From assembly GCA_000151295.1 (NCBI GenBank), contig GG745329.1, positions 208,014-249,614 on the forward strand: 41,601 nucleotides of DNA, read 5' to 3'. Shown one piece after another: positions 10,862 to 21,734 of this stretch. This DNA is from Allomyces macrogynus ATCC 38327 (Eukaryota > Blastocladiomycota > Blastocladiomycetes > Blastocladiales > Blastocladiaceae). Below the pieces are notes generated by a model, which saw only the letters and a program-made list of their open reading frames with translations, searched no databases and was not told where the DNA came from. How positions within the stretch are numbered: the first letter of the stretch is position 1; each line of letters begins with the position of its first letter. Both the position numbers and the translations under genes were made by a program.

Positions 10862-12671
10862 ATGCCGCCGACCGCCGCACCCGTCGCCCCTCCCTCCCCA
10901 TCGGGCGTCGCGTTCCGCGAACGCGACTATGCCAGTCTCCCGCGAGCGTCCCCTACGCGCCCGTCGACGCGCTCCGTCTTAAACCAGTACCACGCCACCG
11001 TCATGGCCGATCCGTCCTTTATGGCGCCGCCGACGCTGGTGCTCGAGGCGACGAACGACGCCAAGCATGCCAAGGCGCTCGACTTGTTTGACAAGATCAA
11101 GATTGGCCGCATCACGTCGTCCAAGACGCCGGCGGCACCGAATAACGGGTTCTTTGATTCGAAGGTGCTGTCGCGCACGCATGCCGAGGTGTGGGCGGAG
11201 AATGGCGCGGTACGTGATATCTGATTGGGTGGATTGGGTGCGATGGGGATGGGATGCTAATGGGTGCCGGATGTAGGTGTACCTGCGCGACCTCGGGTCG
11301 TCGAACGGCACGTTTGTGAACGGGAAGCGGTTGTCGGACGAGAACCAGGCGTCACCGCCGACGCTGATCCGGACCGGGGACGTGATTGAGTTTGGCGTGG
11401 ATATTCTCAACGAGCATGGCACCGACAGTACTTAACATTCGCGACGCCACATTTGAGTGTGTGGAGCAGTTCCACTGACGCTCGTTCCATTTCCCAGTTT
11501 TGTTCAAGAAGGTCACAGTGCGCGCGCGCATCGAGCAGGGCAACGGCGGCGACGCACCGCACGGCATGACGCGGCGCGAGTCTATGGAGTCGTTTGCGAC
11601 GATGAAGGATTCGAGAATGTGCGTATCGAGGCAGTTTGCTGATGGGTTGGGATGGAGTGGTGGACACGGGACTGACGTGCAATGTGACGGTTCCGTTCCT
11701 AGGAAGTCGGTGCAGAGCACGGTACGTGCGAGTTCTCCCATTGTACCTATGAGGTGCGCTGGGTGCTGTGGAATTGACGTGTTGCCGTTGCAGCCATCCA
11801 AGAGCTCCGACGCGGCCGTCAAGGACATGCAGTCGCTGATCCCGCAATTCCAAGTGAGCATCTTTGCTCACCCACATCTCACCCATCGCATCCCGCTCAC
11901 CTCCCGCCATTTTCACAGACGCAGCTCGCCAAGAACAAGAAGGTGACCAAGGACCTGGCCGCGCTCAAGTCCGAGGTCGACTCCGTGCACCAGGCCGCGC
12001 TCGGGTTCAACGTGCACGAGCTCGACCAAGTTAAGGCGCGGCTGCGCGACGTTGAGCGCGACCACGACAACGCCGTGCAGAACGTGGCGGGCCTGCAGCA
12101 GCAGCTCGCGCAGCAGCTACAGAATGTGGCCAAGCTGCAGGTCGATAACCGCGAATTGCAGGTGCTCGTCGAGCAGCAGCAGAAGCAGCTGCACACCAAG
12201 GACCACGGCGACGCGGCCGAGGCGCTCGTGCGCGAGAACGCGCAGCTGGTCGCCGCCAAGCAGGCGCTCGAGCGCCGGGTGAATGAGCTCGAGGGGATCG
12301 TCAAGCGCGGGAAGCTCGCAGCGGGTGCGAATGCGGCACCAACGCGTCAGGTACGTTGAGTGTGGATCGATCAACTTTTCAGCCAGACTGACCTCCCGGA
12401 GGACCGCATGTAGAAGAAGTCGTCGTCATCGGCCCTGTGGATCCTGACCGTGCTCGTGGTCCTGATCTCGATTGCCGCCTACTACTTTGTCACTTACATG
12501 GACGGGTGGACGCACATTGACCAGGCCGCGCAAACGCACTTGGGCATGACCGTCGACCAACTCACGGCGCACGCGCGGGCCAAGGCGCAGACGGCTGTCG
12601 ACAGCGCGCAGCAATGGGTGGCCGGGCTCAAGGAACAGTATCTGCCGCCGGCCGTGAAGGAGGATCTGTAG
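10862..12671 (+). CDS. FHA-domain, coiled-coil, tail-anchored membrane protein (SLMAP/Far9-Far10-like)
   Basis: Predicted 462-residue protein of the type that anchors the STRIPAK phosphatase-kinase complex to the ER/nuclear envelope. Seven exons with agreeing phases: 10862-11209, 11277-11427, 11498-11618, 11703-11721, 11794-11853, 11919-12350 and 12414-12671. Donors are mostly GTACGT, and the first intron has a TGCTAAT branch-point-like site. The FHA domain (about residues 55-170) shows KIGR, DSKVLSRTHAEVW and LGSSNGTFVNG, with the phosphothreonine-binding Arg, Ser and Asn residues. Residues about 235-375 are a heptad coiled coil rich in Gln and Leu. Near the C terminus a TM (WILTVLVVLISIAAYYFV, about residues 384-401) is followed by a 60-residue helical, probably lumenal, tail, longer than in classical tail anchors. 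DSKVLSRxHAxxW is very close to SLMAP, hence the STRIPAK inference. Exon 4 is only 19 nt. Confidence 0.86.
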
Positions 12672-14042
12672 GGCACAAATGCGCACTGCACCCGATGGGT
12701 GCGAGAAAGGTGGAATTGATTGGGGTCGAGGATGGGTGGGGGAGAGTGCGGGGCGAATGACATGTTTATAATTTGATGGTTGCCCAGCACCCTCCGTCTG
12801 GCGCACTTTGGTCAGATCGCGGTGAAGATCAAATTGGCGAGAGGTGGAGTAAGGTTCGACGTTTGCACGCTGTTCTCTTGGCCTAACTTTTGCATGCACC
12901 ATCGGCCCCTCCGCACCACCGGCGACAAAATCTCCGAGCCCATTCATCGCTCTTGCTGGAGACTGGCCGCAAACGACGTCTGCAATCACCAAGACAGCCC
13001 TAACCACGATGCCAAGACTGTCCAGCTCATCCCCACCAACCTCAAAGGTCGAGACCATCAAACGCCGATCATGTTCGGCCCATGGAATGAAGCTTTGATG
13101 CTCATCACCGCGGTCCTCACCTTGGCCCCATCGCCCCCTGTCTTCACGGCGTGGCCCAGGGCCATGGCAGGCGGGTTCATGGGCTCAACCGTCGTGCTCC
13201 TTCCCGCGGTTTGCGCCCATCCATCATTGGTGGCCGGATTCCAGGCCTCACCGCAGGCAATCCCTTACACGTGATCGTGTGAGACGCCTATGTTATTTCC
13301 ACCACATGTATTTGTGACGCTTCGCACCCCTCAATAACCCGAGGAGAGCGTAGCATGGGCGCGAGGTCGGAGTTTGAATGGGTAGCACCCATTGACATAC
13401 AGTGAACGAGCTAGAAATGGGGGACCAAATCCGGAGTTGCATCAGTGCAACTTCGCGATGCCCTACGCCAGGGGCGACTCATGCAGTGCTTGCGCCCTCC
13501 TTGATTTATTGCTTTGACGGTCTAGGATGCAGTGCATGTGGTCTTCTTCTCATTTAGCGATCGGGCCACGGCCAAGATGTTTCAGGTGGCAGCAGCTGGC
13601 AAAGGACATGGTACGGGTTGGTACATTGACGCCGCACCATTCATTGGCCAGTCGAGTATATAAATAGTTGGGATGGAGAATCTTGATAAACGGGACAGAA
13701 ACCACGATGATCAACGAGATGGACAGACGATGGGAGTACGGTGCAGTCGCTTTCTGATTAACTGTGATCACAAGCACATTCAGCACTCGTGGCAAAAGAG
13801 TTTCGCGGTTAACCTCGAACCGCGCTGTCGTCGCGCCGTTGTCGCGCCTGTTTGTTGGAACCGCAGATCGAGACCAGTGAGCTCAAGGCAGTTCATGGCG
13901 CCTGCAAGACGATTAAGATTCGCGGGTTCACTCGTTCTACATGCACAGCGATCCTGTTTCAAAAAACAAATTGCCCCGACGACGGGCCTCGCTGCTCAAC
14001 CGCGGTCCAAATAAATCGCGCGTTGCTCCTTCTACTATCATA
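12672..14042. other. Gene-poor interval between convergent genes
   Basis: About 1.4 kb between the 3' ends of the FHA gene and the FAM210-like gene. Base composition is less GC-rich than around it. Short frames exist on both strands but none has domain features or coding-like composition. An ATTGG at about 13643 and a TATATAAA at 13657-13664 look promoter-like on the plus strand, yet no convincing gene follows them. Confidence 0.45.
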
Positions 14043-14999
14043 TCATGCGCGATCCGCATCCTTCAGCGGCACCACCCTCTCGTCAAGACTTGCCGCGACT
14101 GCTACACGACCCGACAGTGCTAGCAACCCCAAAATCCCACCGGCCGCCTTCTTGGCCCCCTCCTTGGTCGCGGCCGCGGCGGCCCCCGCCTGCGCAGCGC
14201 GCGCGACCGCGCCCACGTCCTTGAGCCACCCCCAGCGGCGCAGGTACCGCACGACCGCGGGCGTGACGGCGACGGTAATCGGCACGCGAATCGGCAAAAG
14301 CAGTTTATGGAACGCGTAGGCGATCAGGAACGTCGTCAGCAGCGACTGGTTCTTGCCATTCGTCGTCGCGGGTGCGGCCGGTGCCGATACCTCGCCGTCC
14401 GGGTGGTTGAGCCCGTGCAGTTCATCGACGTCGTCCTGGTCGACGGCGAATTCCCAGAGCCCCCACTGCGTCAGGTACGCCTTGGCTGTGTCAACGAGTT
14501 TCTCGACGTCGACGCCCGAGTAGACGGCGACAAAGGAGAGCGACAGGTCGATGGTGGAGATGGCCATGTAGACAAAGAACGCCGGACGGCCGTAGTCCTT
14601 GAACAGCTGCCGCAGCTTGCTCGGCTTCTTGGCCGGCGTGGTGGTCGCGGCGGCAGACGCGGACGCGTCGGCAGCCGGGGCCTGTGCGGCCTTGGCCGCA
14701 GCGGTGCCCGGCTTGCGCTTGACGGCCGCTGACGGGTTGGTCGTCTTGAGTACCGACTTGGCGCGGCGCGTCGTCGTGCGCAGTACAGCCGACGTCACGG
14801 ACAGTGGTACGCTGCCGGGCGCACGGCGCGCGAGGTGGTGCGAGAAGAAGCGCAATGGCGCGTGCGCGTTCGTAGAGGGTGCGCGAGCAGGCGGGGCACG
14901 CGAAACGGCGGCGACAAAGATCCGCGGCAGGCGCACGGTGGGGCCCGTCATGGTCACAGCGGTACGGAGCGACGGCAGCAACGCGAGCGGAGCGGCCAT
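14043..14999 (-). CDS. FAM210/DUF1279-family mitochondrial membrane protein
   Basis: Predicted 318-residue mitochondrial protein in one exon. The start at 14999 is the first ATG in frame. The first 100 residues are rich in Arg, Ala and Ser and almost free of acidic residues, as in a mitochondrial targeting sequence. The DUF1279 core follows: LRQLFKDYGRPAFFVYMAIS, then IDLSLSFVAVYSGVDVEKLV, then a loop, then LTTFLIAYAFHKLLLPIRVPITVAVTP (about residues 150-265). That order (KDYGR, first hydrophobic segment, then AYAxHKLLxPIRxPIT) is characteristic of FAM210A/B and of yeast Nat2. Family members act at the inner membrane in mitochondrial translation or respiratory function; the exact role here is unknown. 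The C-terminal Ala-rich helix (AAQAGAAAAATKEGAKKAAG) resembles that of other members. It diverges from the cyclin gene. Confidence 0.87.
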   Translation of the reverse strand: MAAPLALLPSLRTAVTMTGPTVRLPRIFVAAVSRAPPARAPSTNAHAPLRFFSHHLARRAPGSVPLSVTSAVLRTTTRRAKSVLKTTNPSAAVKRKPGTAAAKAAQAPAADASASAAATTTPAKKPSKLRQLFKDYGRPAFFVYMAISTIDLSLSFVAVYSGVDVEKLVDTAKAYLTQWGLWEFAVDQDDVDELHGLNHPDGEVSAPAAPATTNGKNQSLLTTFLIAYAFHKLLLPIRVPITVAVTPAVVRYLRRWGWLKDVGAVARAAQAGAAAAATKEGAKKAAGGILGLLALSGRVAVAASLDERVVPLKDADRA

Positions 15000-16392
15000 G
15001 ATGATGATGTTCGACGAGTAGGTTCGTGCAGCGAGCTGATCCACAGCAGGTTGCACGGCGAGCAAAGGGCCGAGTGGGTCGTGCTCGGGCAGGTCGATGC
15101 GTGCGGTGCCGCGCTATTTGTTCGTGTTGGTTTGGTGCTGTCGATGTCGAGAACAGCGCCAGCGTTGGAGAGTCCATCAACAAGGGCTGACCGATCAAAA
15201 GTTGCTGGTCGTCGAGGTGAACCGACGTGTTGCATGTCCATCCAGCCACCGGCCTGGCGCGTGGTGCGTGCCATCGGCGTGCTAGCCACGTGTGACACGC
15301 GCTCAGGCCCGGCCTGCCAGGTCTGCACAGAGCATGGCAAGGGTGGTGACGTGGCGCGGTCCGGCACGTTTCCGATCCAGCCGAGCTCACCCGACGAGGC
15401 AGCGGTGGCTTGCGTGCGCGCGTGAGTTGGCCAGTCCGTTGTCCTGAAAAGGCAGGTCTCTCGATTGTCTCGTGCCGTGCGCGCCTCCTGAAACCTGTGT
15501 CTCAGGTTTGCAGTCGCGCCGACACCGCAGGCTTGTTGCTTTTTTGTTGGGCAGTGGCCAACAGCGGCGTCGGCCCCTCCGTCGAAATTCGTCTCGGTCA
15601 CTGCGCGGCCGTCAGTCTTGCTCCTCCTCTCTCCCACCCGCCGTCCTCGTCGTCGACGACAGCCGTCGTGCGCGCAGGTGTGAGTGTGTGCGGCGTGCAA
15701 GCGCTGTGTGCGACCAAACGCGGGCTTATCAACGCCAGTCAGGTACGCTCAAGATTCACGCACAGAGCCGTGATCGTGCGTCAACTGCTTCCGAGCGCTC
15801 CAGCGCGCGGCGCCCACTGCCGGCCCCGCTTCCTGCGCGACGCGAAGAGCCCTGCGGACGCGCACGACGACGCTGAGGGGGCCTTGATGCTGGCTGCGAG
15901 CACGAGCGCAAATCAGGCTGCCCCAGCATGCGCGACGGTGACTGACTCTTGCGGCACGTTTCCCACAGCGACGCGCGGTGCGCTCGGCTTCTGTCGACGG
16001 CGGTCACCGCTCGTCCAGCGCACACCAGCACCCGCGCACCGCAACTGTGCCTGCTGCCACCGCGTCCCTGTCCCCGCCGCCCCGGTCCAAGTCCCTCCGC
16101 TCAACCAAGCCCTGCCGCCGCGCCCTCAAAACCAGCGCTCGCCCCGCCGCTCATTCGCAGCGCGCTCTTTGTCGTCCTCGCCCGACTTGCGTCCCCCACC
16201 TCGCTTCTCTACCAGCTCCGGACGCGACGCGCCGCGCCGACCCTGTCCGGCGCGCCAAAAGTGTCTCCCGCGCCGTTGGCGAATGGTTGTCCAGCCCATC
16301 GCCGCGCCCTTGAATCCGCGCGCGCCCGCTCCGGCCGCCCGCCCACCCTCGAATTTGCGTCCGCCCTGCAGGCGAGCGCTGCCGCCACCGAT
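15000..16392. promoter_or_regulatory. Divergent intergenic region, FAM210-like / cyclin
   Basis: About 1.4 kb between divergent starts. From about 15800 to 16390 the plus strand is C-rich and the cyclin frame stays open upstream to about 15949, but without any ATG. This is more likely a pyrimidine-rich leader than coding sequence. No other gene is supported. Confidence 0.4.
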
Positions 16393-17394
16393 ATGATCGC
16401 TGCCCCGACCTCGACTTCCAATTCCACGCCCTGTCCCACCATGCCGCTGTCGCCACTCGCGTCTCCGACCAGTCAAGCCGCGCCAAGGCGCGCCAGCTTG
16501 ACGGTCGCCACGGATTCCGCGAGCTTGCAAGCCAGCGCATCTTCCGCACCGTTCTCGGACGTGCCGCGCGCCTGGCTCGCCGTCACGGCTGCGGCATTGA
16601 CTGCTGCATTTGAGGGGATGCCGGGCACCACTGGCTGTGCCGCGCGCACGGCGGGTCATCTCGGCACGCCGACCCTGGCCGCTGCAATGCTCCCGACCCC
16701 GCCCGTGCACTTGCCATCGACTCCAGCCGCGTCGCCGGCTCTGCTGGACTCGCCGTACCTGCCGACGCCCATGGCGTCGCCGATTCTCGACATGCCGTTC
16801 CGCAGTGGTGCCGCCGCTGCCGGGAATACTTGGCTCGCGTCGATGCCTCTCATGGAACCCGAATCCCCGCGCGTAGCAGCGATGCCACCCCCCGCAGCCA
16901 CGGGCGTGCCGGACTTGGCCGTCTTCATGTCGCGTCTCGTGCGGCTCTCGCGCACTTCGCTCGTCACGTTCCTCGTCGCACACTGCCTCCTCTCGCGTGT
17001 CGTGGCCGTCTTGACCGCGCAGGGTCGCGTACGTGCCGCCGCTCCGGACACGCCGCACCGGCTGTTCATCGCGGCGCTTCTTGTCGCAGGCAAAGTGGCC
17101 GATCCGGACGACGTGGTGGTCGCGGCCAGCAAGGGCGCCGCAAATCGCGAGATGCCCGCACCGTCGACGTCGTCGTCGGCCGCACAACTGGCCACGATTT
17201 GCGGCGTCTACGCGCCGCGCGAGATTGCCGTCATGGAACGCGTCTTCTGCAAGGCGCTCCAGTACCGGCTGCACGTGCCGCCCGCACAGCTCGCCGAGCA
17301 CGCGCGCGCGCTGGTCACCGCGTACCCGGCGCTCAGGCCGCTCGGTGGGGATGAGGTCGTGGCGGTCCTCGATGCGGCGGCTGCGCGCGAATGA
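16393..17394 (+). CDS. Pho80/Pcl-type cyclin
   Basis: Predicted 333-residue cyclin, a regulatory partner of a Pho85/CDK5-like kinase. Start 16393 is the first ATG in the open frame. The first 170 residues are a disordered Ser/Pro/Ala/Thr-rich region with many SP and TP sites. The cyclin box is at about residues 175-310: LVRLSRTSLVTFLVAHCLLSR, then TPHRLFIAALLVAGKVADPD, then LATICGVYAPREIAVMERVF, then ALQYRLHVPP. The blocks HRLFxxALxVAxKxxDP and CGVxxxEIxxMERxFCxALxxRLxV are typical of the Pho80/Pcl (also cyclin Y) family. It is unusual in having an extra Ala/Ser stretch (about residues 245-262) in the loop before LATICGV, where Pcl cyclins are shorter. One exon. It converges on the Mrn1-like gene. 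Subfamily beyond Pho80/Pcl-like is not resolved. Confidence 0.8.
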   Translation: MIAAPTSTSNSTPCPTMPLSPLASPTSQAAPRRASLTVATDSASLQASASSAPFSDVPRAWLAVTAAALTAAFEGMPGTTGCAARTAGHLGTPTLAAAMLPTPPVHLPSTPAASPALLDSPYLPTPMASPILDMPFRSGAAAAGNTWLASMPLMEPESPRVAAMPPPAATGVPDLAVFMSRLVRLSRTSLVTFLVAHCLLSRVVAVLTAQGRVRAAAPDTPHRLFIAALLVAGKVADPDDVVVAASKGAANREMPAPSTSSSAAQLATICGVYAPREIAVMERVFCKALQYRLHVPPAQLAEHARALVTAYPALRPLGGDEVVAVLDAAAARE

Positions 17395-17947
17395 TTTGAT
17401 TAACGGAGAGCTGATGTTTGGTCGTTGTTGTGAAGCCGTTTCTGGAGTTTGCTGTTGTTTGCTTGCGCGTTTGGCGTGTCGCTGTCGTCCTTCTTGAGTT
17501 CCCCATCCCCACCACCCCCTCCATTCCAGCGCGTGTGCTATCAATGTATCCAGCTTAGATCTGCGCGTCTTCTCCACCGTGTTGTGAGCAAGCGGAGGGT
17601 GTCGCGGAGTGCAAGTCTTTTTGTGGGAGAGTCCTTCGCGTTCGCGAGCGAGGTTGAACGTCTTGAACGTGCCAAACAGAAACGACAGCAGCAAAGAAAA
17701 AGCGAACCAACGACAGACACAAAAGCAACCAAAGAGTCTTCACAAACCAATCATCATCATCGTCATCATCATCATCATCATCAAAGCGTGGGGGGAAGCC
17801 AAAGAAATTACCCGTCGACGAGACGACCATCAATCATGGAAACGGACCGCGGCTCGCACGCGTGCGGTGCTGCGTGTGACAGGCCTACCCTCTCCCATCC
17901 CCACCACCGACCGACCCTCTCGCGGGCCTTCGTCCACGGACCGACGT
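17395..17947. other. Convergent intergenic region with a TCA repeat
   Basis: About 550 bases between the 3' ends of the cyclin and Mrn1-like genes. It should hold both 3' UTRs and polyadenylation sites. Apart from the trinucleotide repeat at 17751-17783 I see nothing distinctive. Confidence 0.45.
17751..17783 (+). repeat. (TCA)n trinucleotide microsatellite
   Basis: Eleven TCA units with a single interruption (TCG) lie in the convergent intergenic region. Noncoding; a simple repeat likely to vary in length between strains. Confidence 0.9.
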
Positions 17948-18233
17948 TCACAGCCCCTCGATATCCTCCGGCTCGGGTGTCAGCTCCAGCACGTCTTGCG
18001 GCCCCGGCGGCGTCGACGAACTCGCCGTTGCCGTCGCAGCCGACGCGGACGCTGCCGCCGCCGCAACCGCCGCATGGTGCGCGGCCGCCGCGGCCCCCGT
18101 CTTGACCCCTGACGCGTCGACGACCGGCTTGGGCGGAAGCGTCGCGGCCGCTGCTGCGACCGCTACCGACGACGACGCCGACGACGGCCGCTCATCGTAC
18201 GTGGCATACGCCGCATGCGACGGCTGGTACGCG

Positions 18234-18293
<60 letters not shown>

Positions 18294-20401
18294 TGTTGCT
18301 GCTGCTGGGACGGGTGCTGCTGCGGGTACATGGGCGGCTGCGGCGGGAGCTGGTGCTGTACGTGGTGATGGTGGTGCGACGGCTCGGACGGGAACCCGCC
18401 GGCACCCACGGGCATGCCTGTGGCGGCCGCCATGGCGGCGGCGGGCGTGAACGACCCCGTAGCACGGCGCGGGATCATCCCACCAATCGGCAACCCTGCC
18501 TCGTTGGGCATCCGGATCGGGCCGGCGCACCGGTCCTTGCCGTACCCGATGCGGCACGTGCCGTACTTGTTGGCGAGCGTGACGGGCGCCTCGGCAATCG
18601 CGCGAATCGCGCCGCGGATGTCCATGTAGTTGATGAACGCGCACTGCTTGTCGACGAGCACGTGGATCACTTCAATGTCCCCAAAAGTCGCGAAATCCGC
18701 GAGCAGTTCCGCCGCGATCGCGGCCTGCTGCGGCTGGTTCGACGTGGCCTTGCCCTGGTACGGTGCTTGGTCGTCGAGCGACTCGCCCATGGCCACGTCG
18801 CCGCCGAGGTGCTCGTGCGCGGCCGCGGCGTTGGCGCCGACGGCCAACAGCCACTGCGGGAGCGGGCCAATGTAGACGTTGCGCGTCGCGCCCGCCGTGC
18901 GCACGGCCGTGGCGACTGTCGTGAGCGGTGGCGCCGAGGGGCGGCCCCACCCAAGCTTGATCCGGCGGCCACGAATGACCATCCCGTAGGTATCGGCCAA
19001 GTAGTAGGTGAGCGTCGCGGCCTGCGGGTCGATAAACGTGATAAACGCGCACGCCTTGTTCGGCAGCATCGAAATCTTGTCAATCAACCCGGCCCGAATC
19101 ACGTTGCACACGTCCTCCGGAATCGCGTCCTCGGGCAGGCCGCCAATGTAGACGTTGCGGTTGTTGGGCGGGTTCATGCGCTGGTGCGCGTCCGGCGGGA
19201 GGTAGGCCAGGTTGTTCGAGTAGGCAAACGTCGGGTCGACCATGTGCTCGGCAATGCGCAGCTGCGTGCCGCCAAACGCGACGGGTGCACCGTGCGACGG
19301 CGCGCCAAACTGGTAGTACGGCGCCGGGTGCGGCTGCGGCGTGTACGCCGTGGGCGCTGCCGCGGCCGCGGGCGAGCCGTACCCGTAGGTACTTGCGGCC
19401 GAGTTGGCGCGCACCATGTGCCCACCACCACCGTTGGCGTGCCGCGGCACGCACCGGTCCTTGCCGTAGTTGATGCGGCGGTTCGCGTATTTCGGATTCG
19501 TCTGCCCGAGCGAGGCCACCACCTTCATCGCGGCCGCGAGCGCGCAAAAGTGCACAAACCCCATGTGCCCCTTGCCCGGCTCGCGCGGCGGGACAATGCG
19601 CACATTATCAATCTCGCCGTACTGCGCGAGATCGAACCGCAGCTCGTCCTCGGTCGTGGACGGGGCCAAGTTGGAGATATATACGTTGCGCGTAGCCCCC
19701 GCGGCGACGGCGGCCTGGATGTGCGGCGGCACCGGCGCGGCGTGCCCTTTACCCCACCGCACAGTCAATTCGCCGCCGCGCAGGTACGGTGGCGTGCGTT
19801 GCGCGGCCAGAACAAAGTTGGCAGCGTCGTGCGCGTCGAGAAACACGAGGAATGCGCACGACTTCTCAGCGACGATCTTGGCCGACTCGAGCGCACCGTG
19901 GTGCACCTGGTCGAGCAGCTGCTCGACGGTCGTGCCCGCCGGCAGGTTGCCCACCCACACCGTGCGGTTCCCAGCCTCGACTCCCGCAACGCCGCCGGTC
20001 GCATCACCGCCAATCGAGTTGCCGCGCACGACTGCCGCTGCGGCAGCAGTCGCTCCGGCGTAGTGCTGCGGGTTGTAGTGCGGGACGGGCGCGGCCGACG
20101 ACGACGCGACGGCAGATCCGCCGTAGTAGCTCGCGTCCCCGTAGGTGGCCGAGTAATCGGTCGAGTAATCGTAGTAGGCCGCGGTCGCCGCGTCGCTCGA
20201 GACGGCGGTCGCCGAGTACTGGTAGGGCGATGCCGTCGATGCAACCGTATTCGCCGAGTAGTCGGTGCCGCCGGCGCGCGGCTTTTTGTAGTGCGCCGCA
20301 ACGGGATCGCTGGGCGACGACGGGCTGGCGCGTTTCATCCTGAGCAATCGGTCTGTCGATGATAGTCTGTCGAAGCCGAGCACGGGCGAGAGCGTGGTCA
20401 T
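17948..20401 (-). CDS. Mrn1-like RNA-binding protein with four RRMs and a polyglutamine tract
   Basis: Predicted 817-residue cytoplasmic RNA-binding protein in one exon. Start 20401 (MTTLSPVLGF) is preferred; a second in-frame ATG at 20338 (MKRAS) is possible. Four RRMs: residues about 145-220 (RTVWVGNL), 238-318 (RNVYISNL and GFVHF, ending INYGKDRC), 414-488 (RNVYIGGL and AFITF) and 507-625 (RNVYIGPL and AFINY, ending IGYGKDRC). The paired NYGKDRC/GYGKDRC blocks right after RRM2 and RRM4 are the hallmark of yeast Mrn1 and its relatives, which bind mRNA and affect stress or chromatin-linked phenotypes. RRM4 has a 40-residue Ala/Gln insertion after its first strand. A run of about 24 Gln (18235-18308) and a Pro/His/Ala-rich C terminus follow. 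The opposite strand stays open over 2 kb, an antisense shadow of GC-rich codon use. Confidence 0.86.
18235..18308 (-). repeat. CAG repeat encoding polyglutamine
   Basis: An almost pure CAG run of about 24 codons with two CAA interruptions near its 5' end, inside the Mrn1-like gene. Long CAG runs are prone to length change. The encoded tract follows a Pro/Gln/His-rich region and probably adds to a prion-like or condensate-forming tail. Confidence 0.93.
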
Positions 20402-21734
20402 GGTCGAGAGAGGGTGGAGGGGGATCGGGAGGGGAGCCACGGGGGACCGGGTGGAGAGAGGAGGAGAGGGGGCGCACGGCCAAGAAAAAGGGGCGCCGTG
20501 CGCGGCACGGCCAGGCAGCGGAGCGAGGACCCACCGGTCGAACAACCGCGGCGAGCGGCAGGACGCGCGACGATCGGTGGCGGCGGCACCGTCGTGGATG
20601 GCGTTGACGATGACGGACAACGGAATGGGAACGGCAGCAGAAACACGAGCGCGAGCGCACGCAACCAGGACTAGGCACACAGCGAACGAAAGCGGGCGCG
20701 AAAAACCAAGAGAACGCGAGAAAACAGAGCGGGGGCAATGAATCAACACGATGTCCAACAGCACCAAACGAGAAGCGCAACAAGAGCCAGCATGCGTGCC
20801 ATGCAATCGATCCCGTCCACGACGGGCGAGGACATGGATGCGAGCACAGCATGCCAACGAACAATCAGAAACGCGATAAGTACCGAAATGGAGACAGCAC
20901 AAGCGAAAAAGAGGAGCCATGGACGAATGCACAAGACAAACGAAAAGCACAAGACGATGAGAGAAGTGCTCGACAAAAAGGAAACAAGAGCAGACCCGCA
21001 GTCGTGGCCCCACTCCTCCTCTGGCACCCCTCTCCCCCGGCCTGAGCGGTCCCTGCCGCCTGATCTTGCGGCTGATGGGAAGAGACGGGTATCTTTCTTT
21101 CTTTCATGATCGGTGCGCATACGCGCTTGGTGGTTTGGTGGAGGCAGGGCGGCGCGAGGTCCAGAGGGGACGCAACATGACGGGACGGGCACCCGCCATA
21201 CCTGGAATGTCGGAGAGTCGAATGCACCAAGTCAGAGTGTTGGAGAGCTGGCGAGTGCGGGGTGTAGGAGATGCCTGCTGGTGACGTTGACGACAACGTC
21301 AGCAACGGTTTGAAGCGTGAGATGGTGAAGCGTGCCATAACTTGACAGTGGTCACGCCCTTCTCACGTTTGCCACGAGACCGGATGTGAGGAGCACGACG
21401 TGCTGAAGCACCAGTGTCAAGCCTTACTCTCTCAAAAATATTTGAAAGGATGCATCGAAAAGACCCAAGTCATACACCTTGGTAAAGCGAGAATCGAGGC
21501 CAATGAGCTCATCAAGCACCAACAAGATGGGCGGGAGGTGAGTAGGGGAGGGAGGTAGGCAAAAGATGGTGGAAGCAAAACCAAAAGATAGCGCCGGCCT
21601 TGGCACCGGAAATGAAATCCCAACCCAAGAAAAGCTCAGGAGACGATGGAAAAGCAGCAAACAGTGCCTGGTCGCAAGGAAACGTCAGCCTCGGGCGGCG
21701 GATCCCAGCGACACCAACTCGCTTGGCCACACCA
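20402..21734. other. Intergenic region between Mrn1-like gene and receptor array
   Basis: About 1.3 kb. From 20402 to about 20720 the plus strand is purine-rich, so the minus strand is pyrimidine-rich directly upstream of the Mrn1-like ATG, consistent with its 5' leader. The remainder up to the stop of the first array gene holds no gene I can support. Confidence 0.45.

Noticed and set aside
12414..12671. Reading the last FHA exon as a separate small membrane protein
   Set aside because: Clean acceptor (GCATGTAG) and matching phase join it to the coiled-coil exon, as expected for a SLMAP-type tail anchor.
15410..16396. Plus-strand open frame upstream of the cyclin
   Set aside because: Overlaps a pyrimidine-rich stretch in a different frame; sequence is Pro/Arg/Ser-rich without recognisable domains.
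18215..20362. Long plus-strand open frame of over 700 codons opposite the Mrn1-like gene
   Set aside because: Composition is Arg/Val/Gly-rich with no domain features; it mirrors the GC-rich third positions of the real gene on the minus strand.
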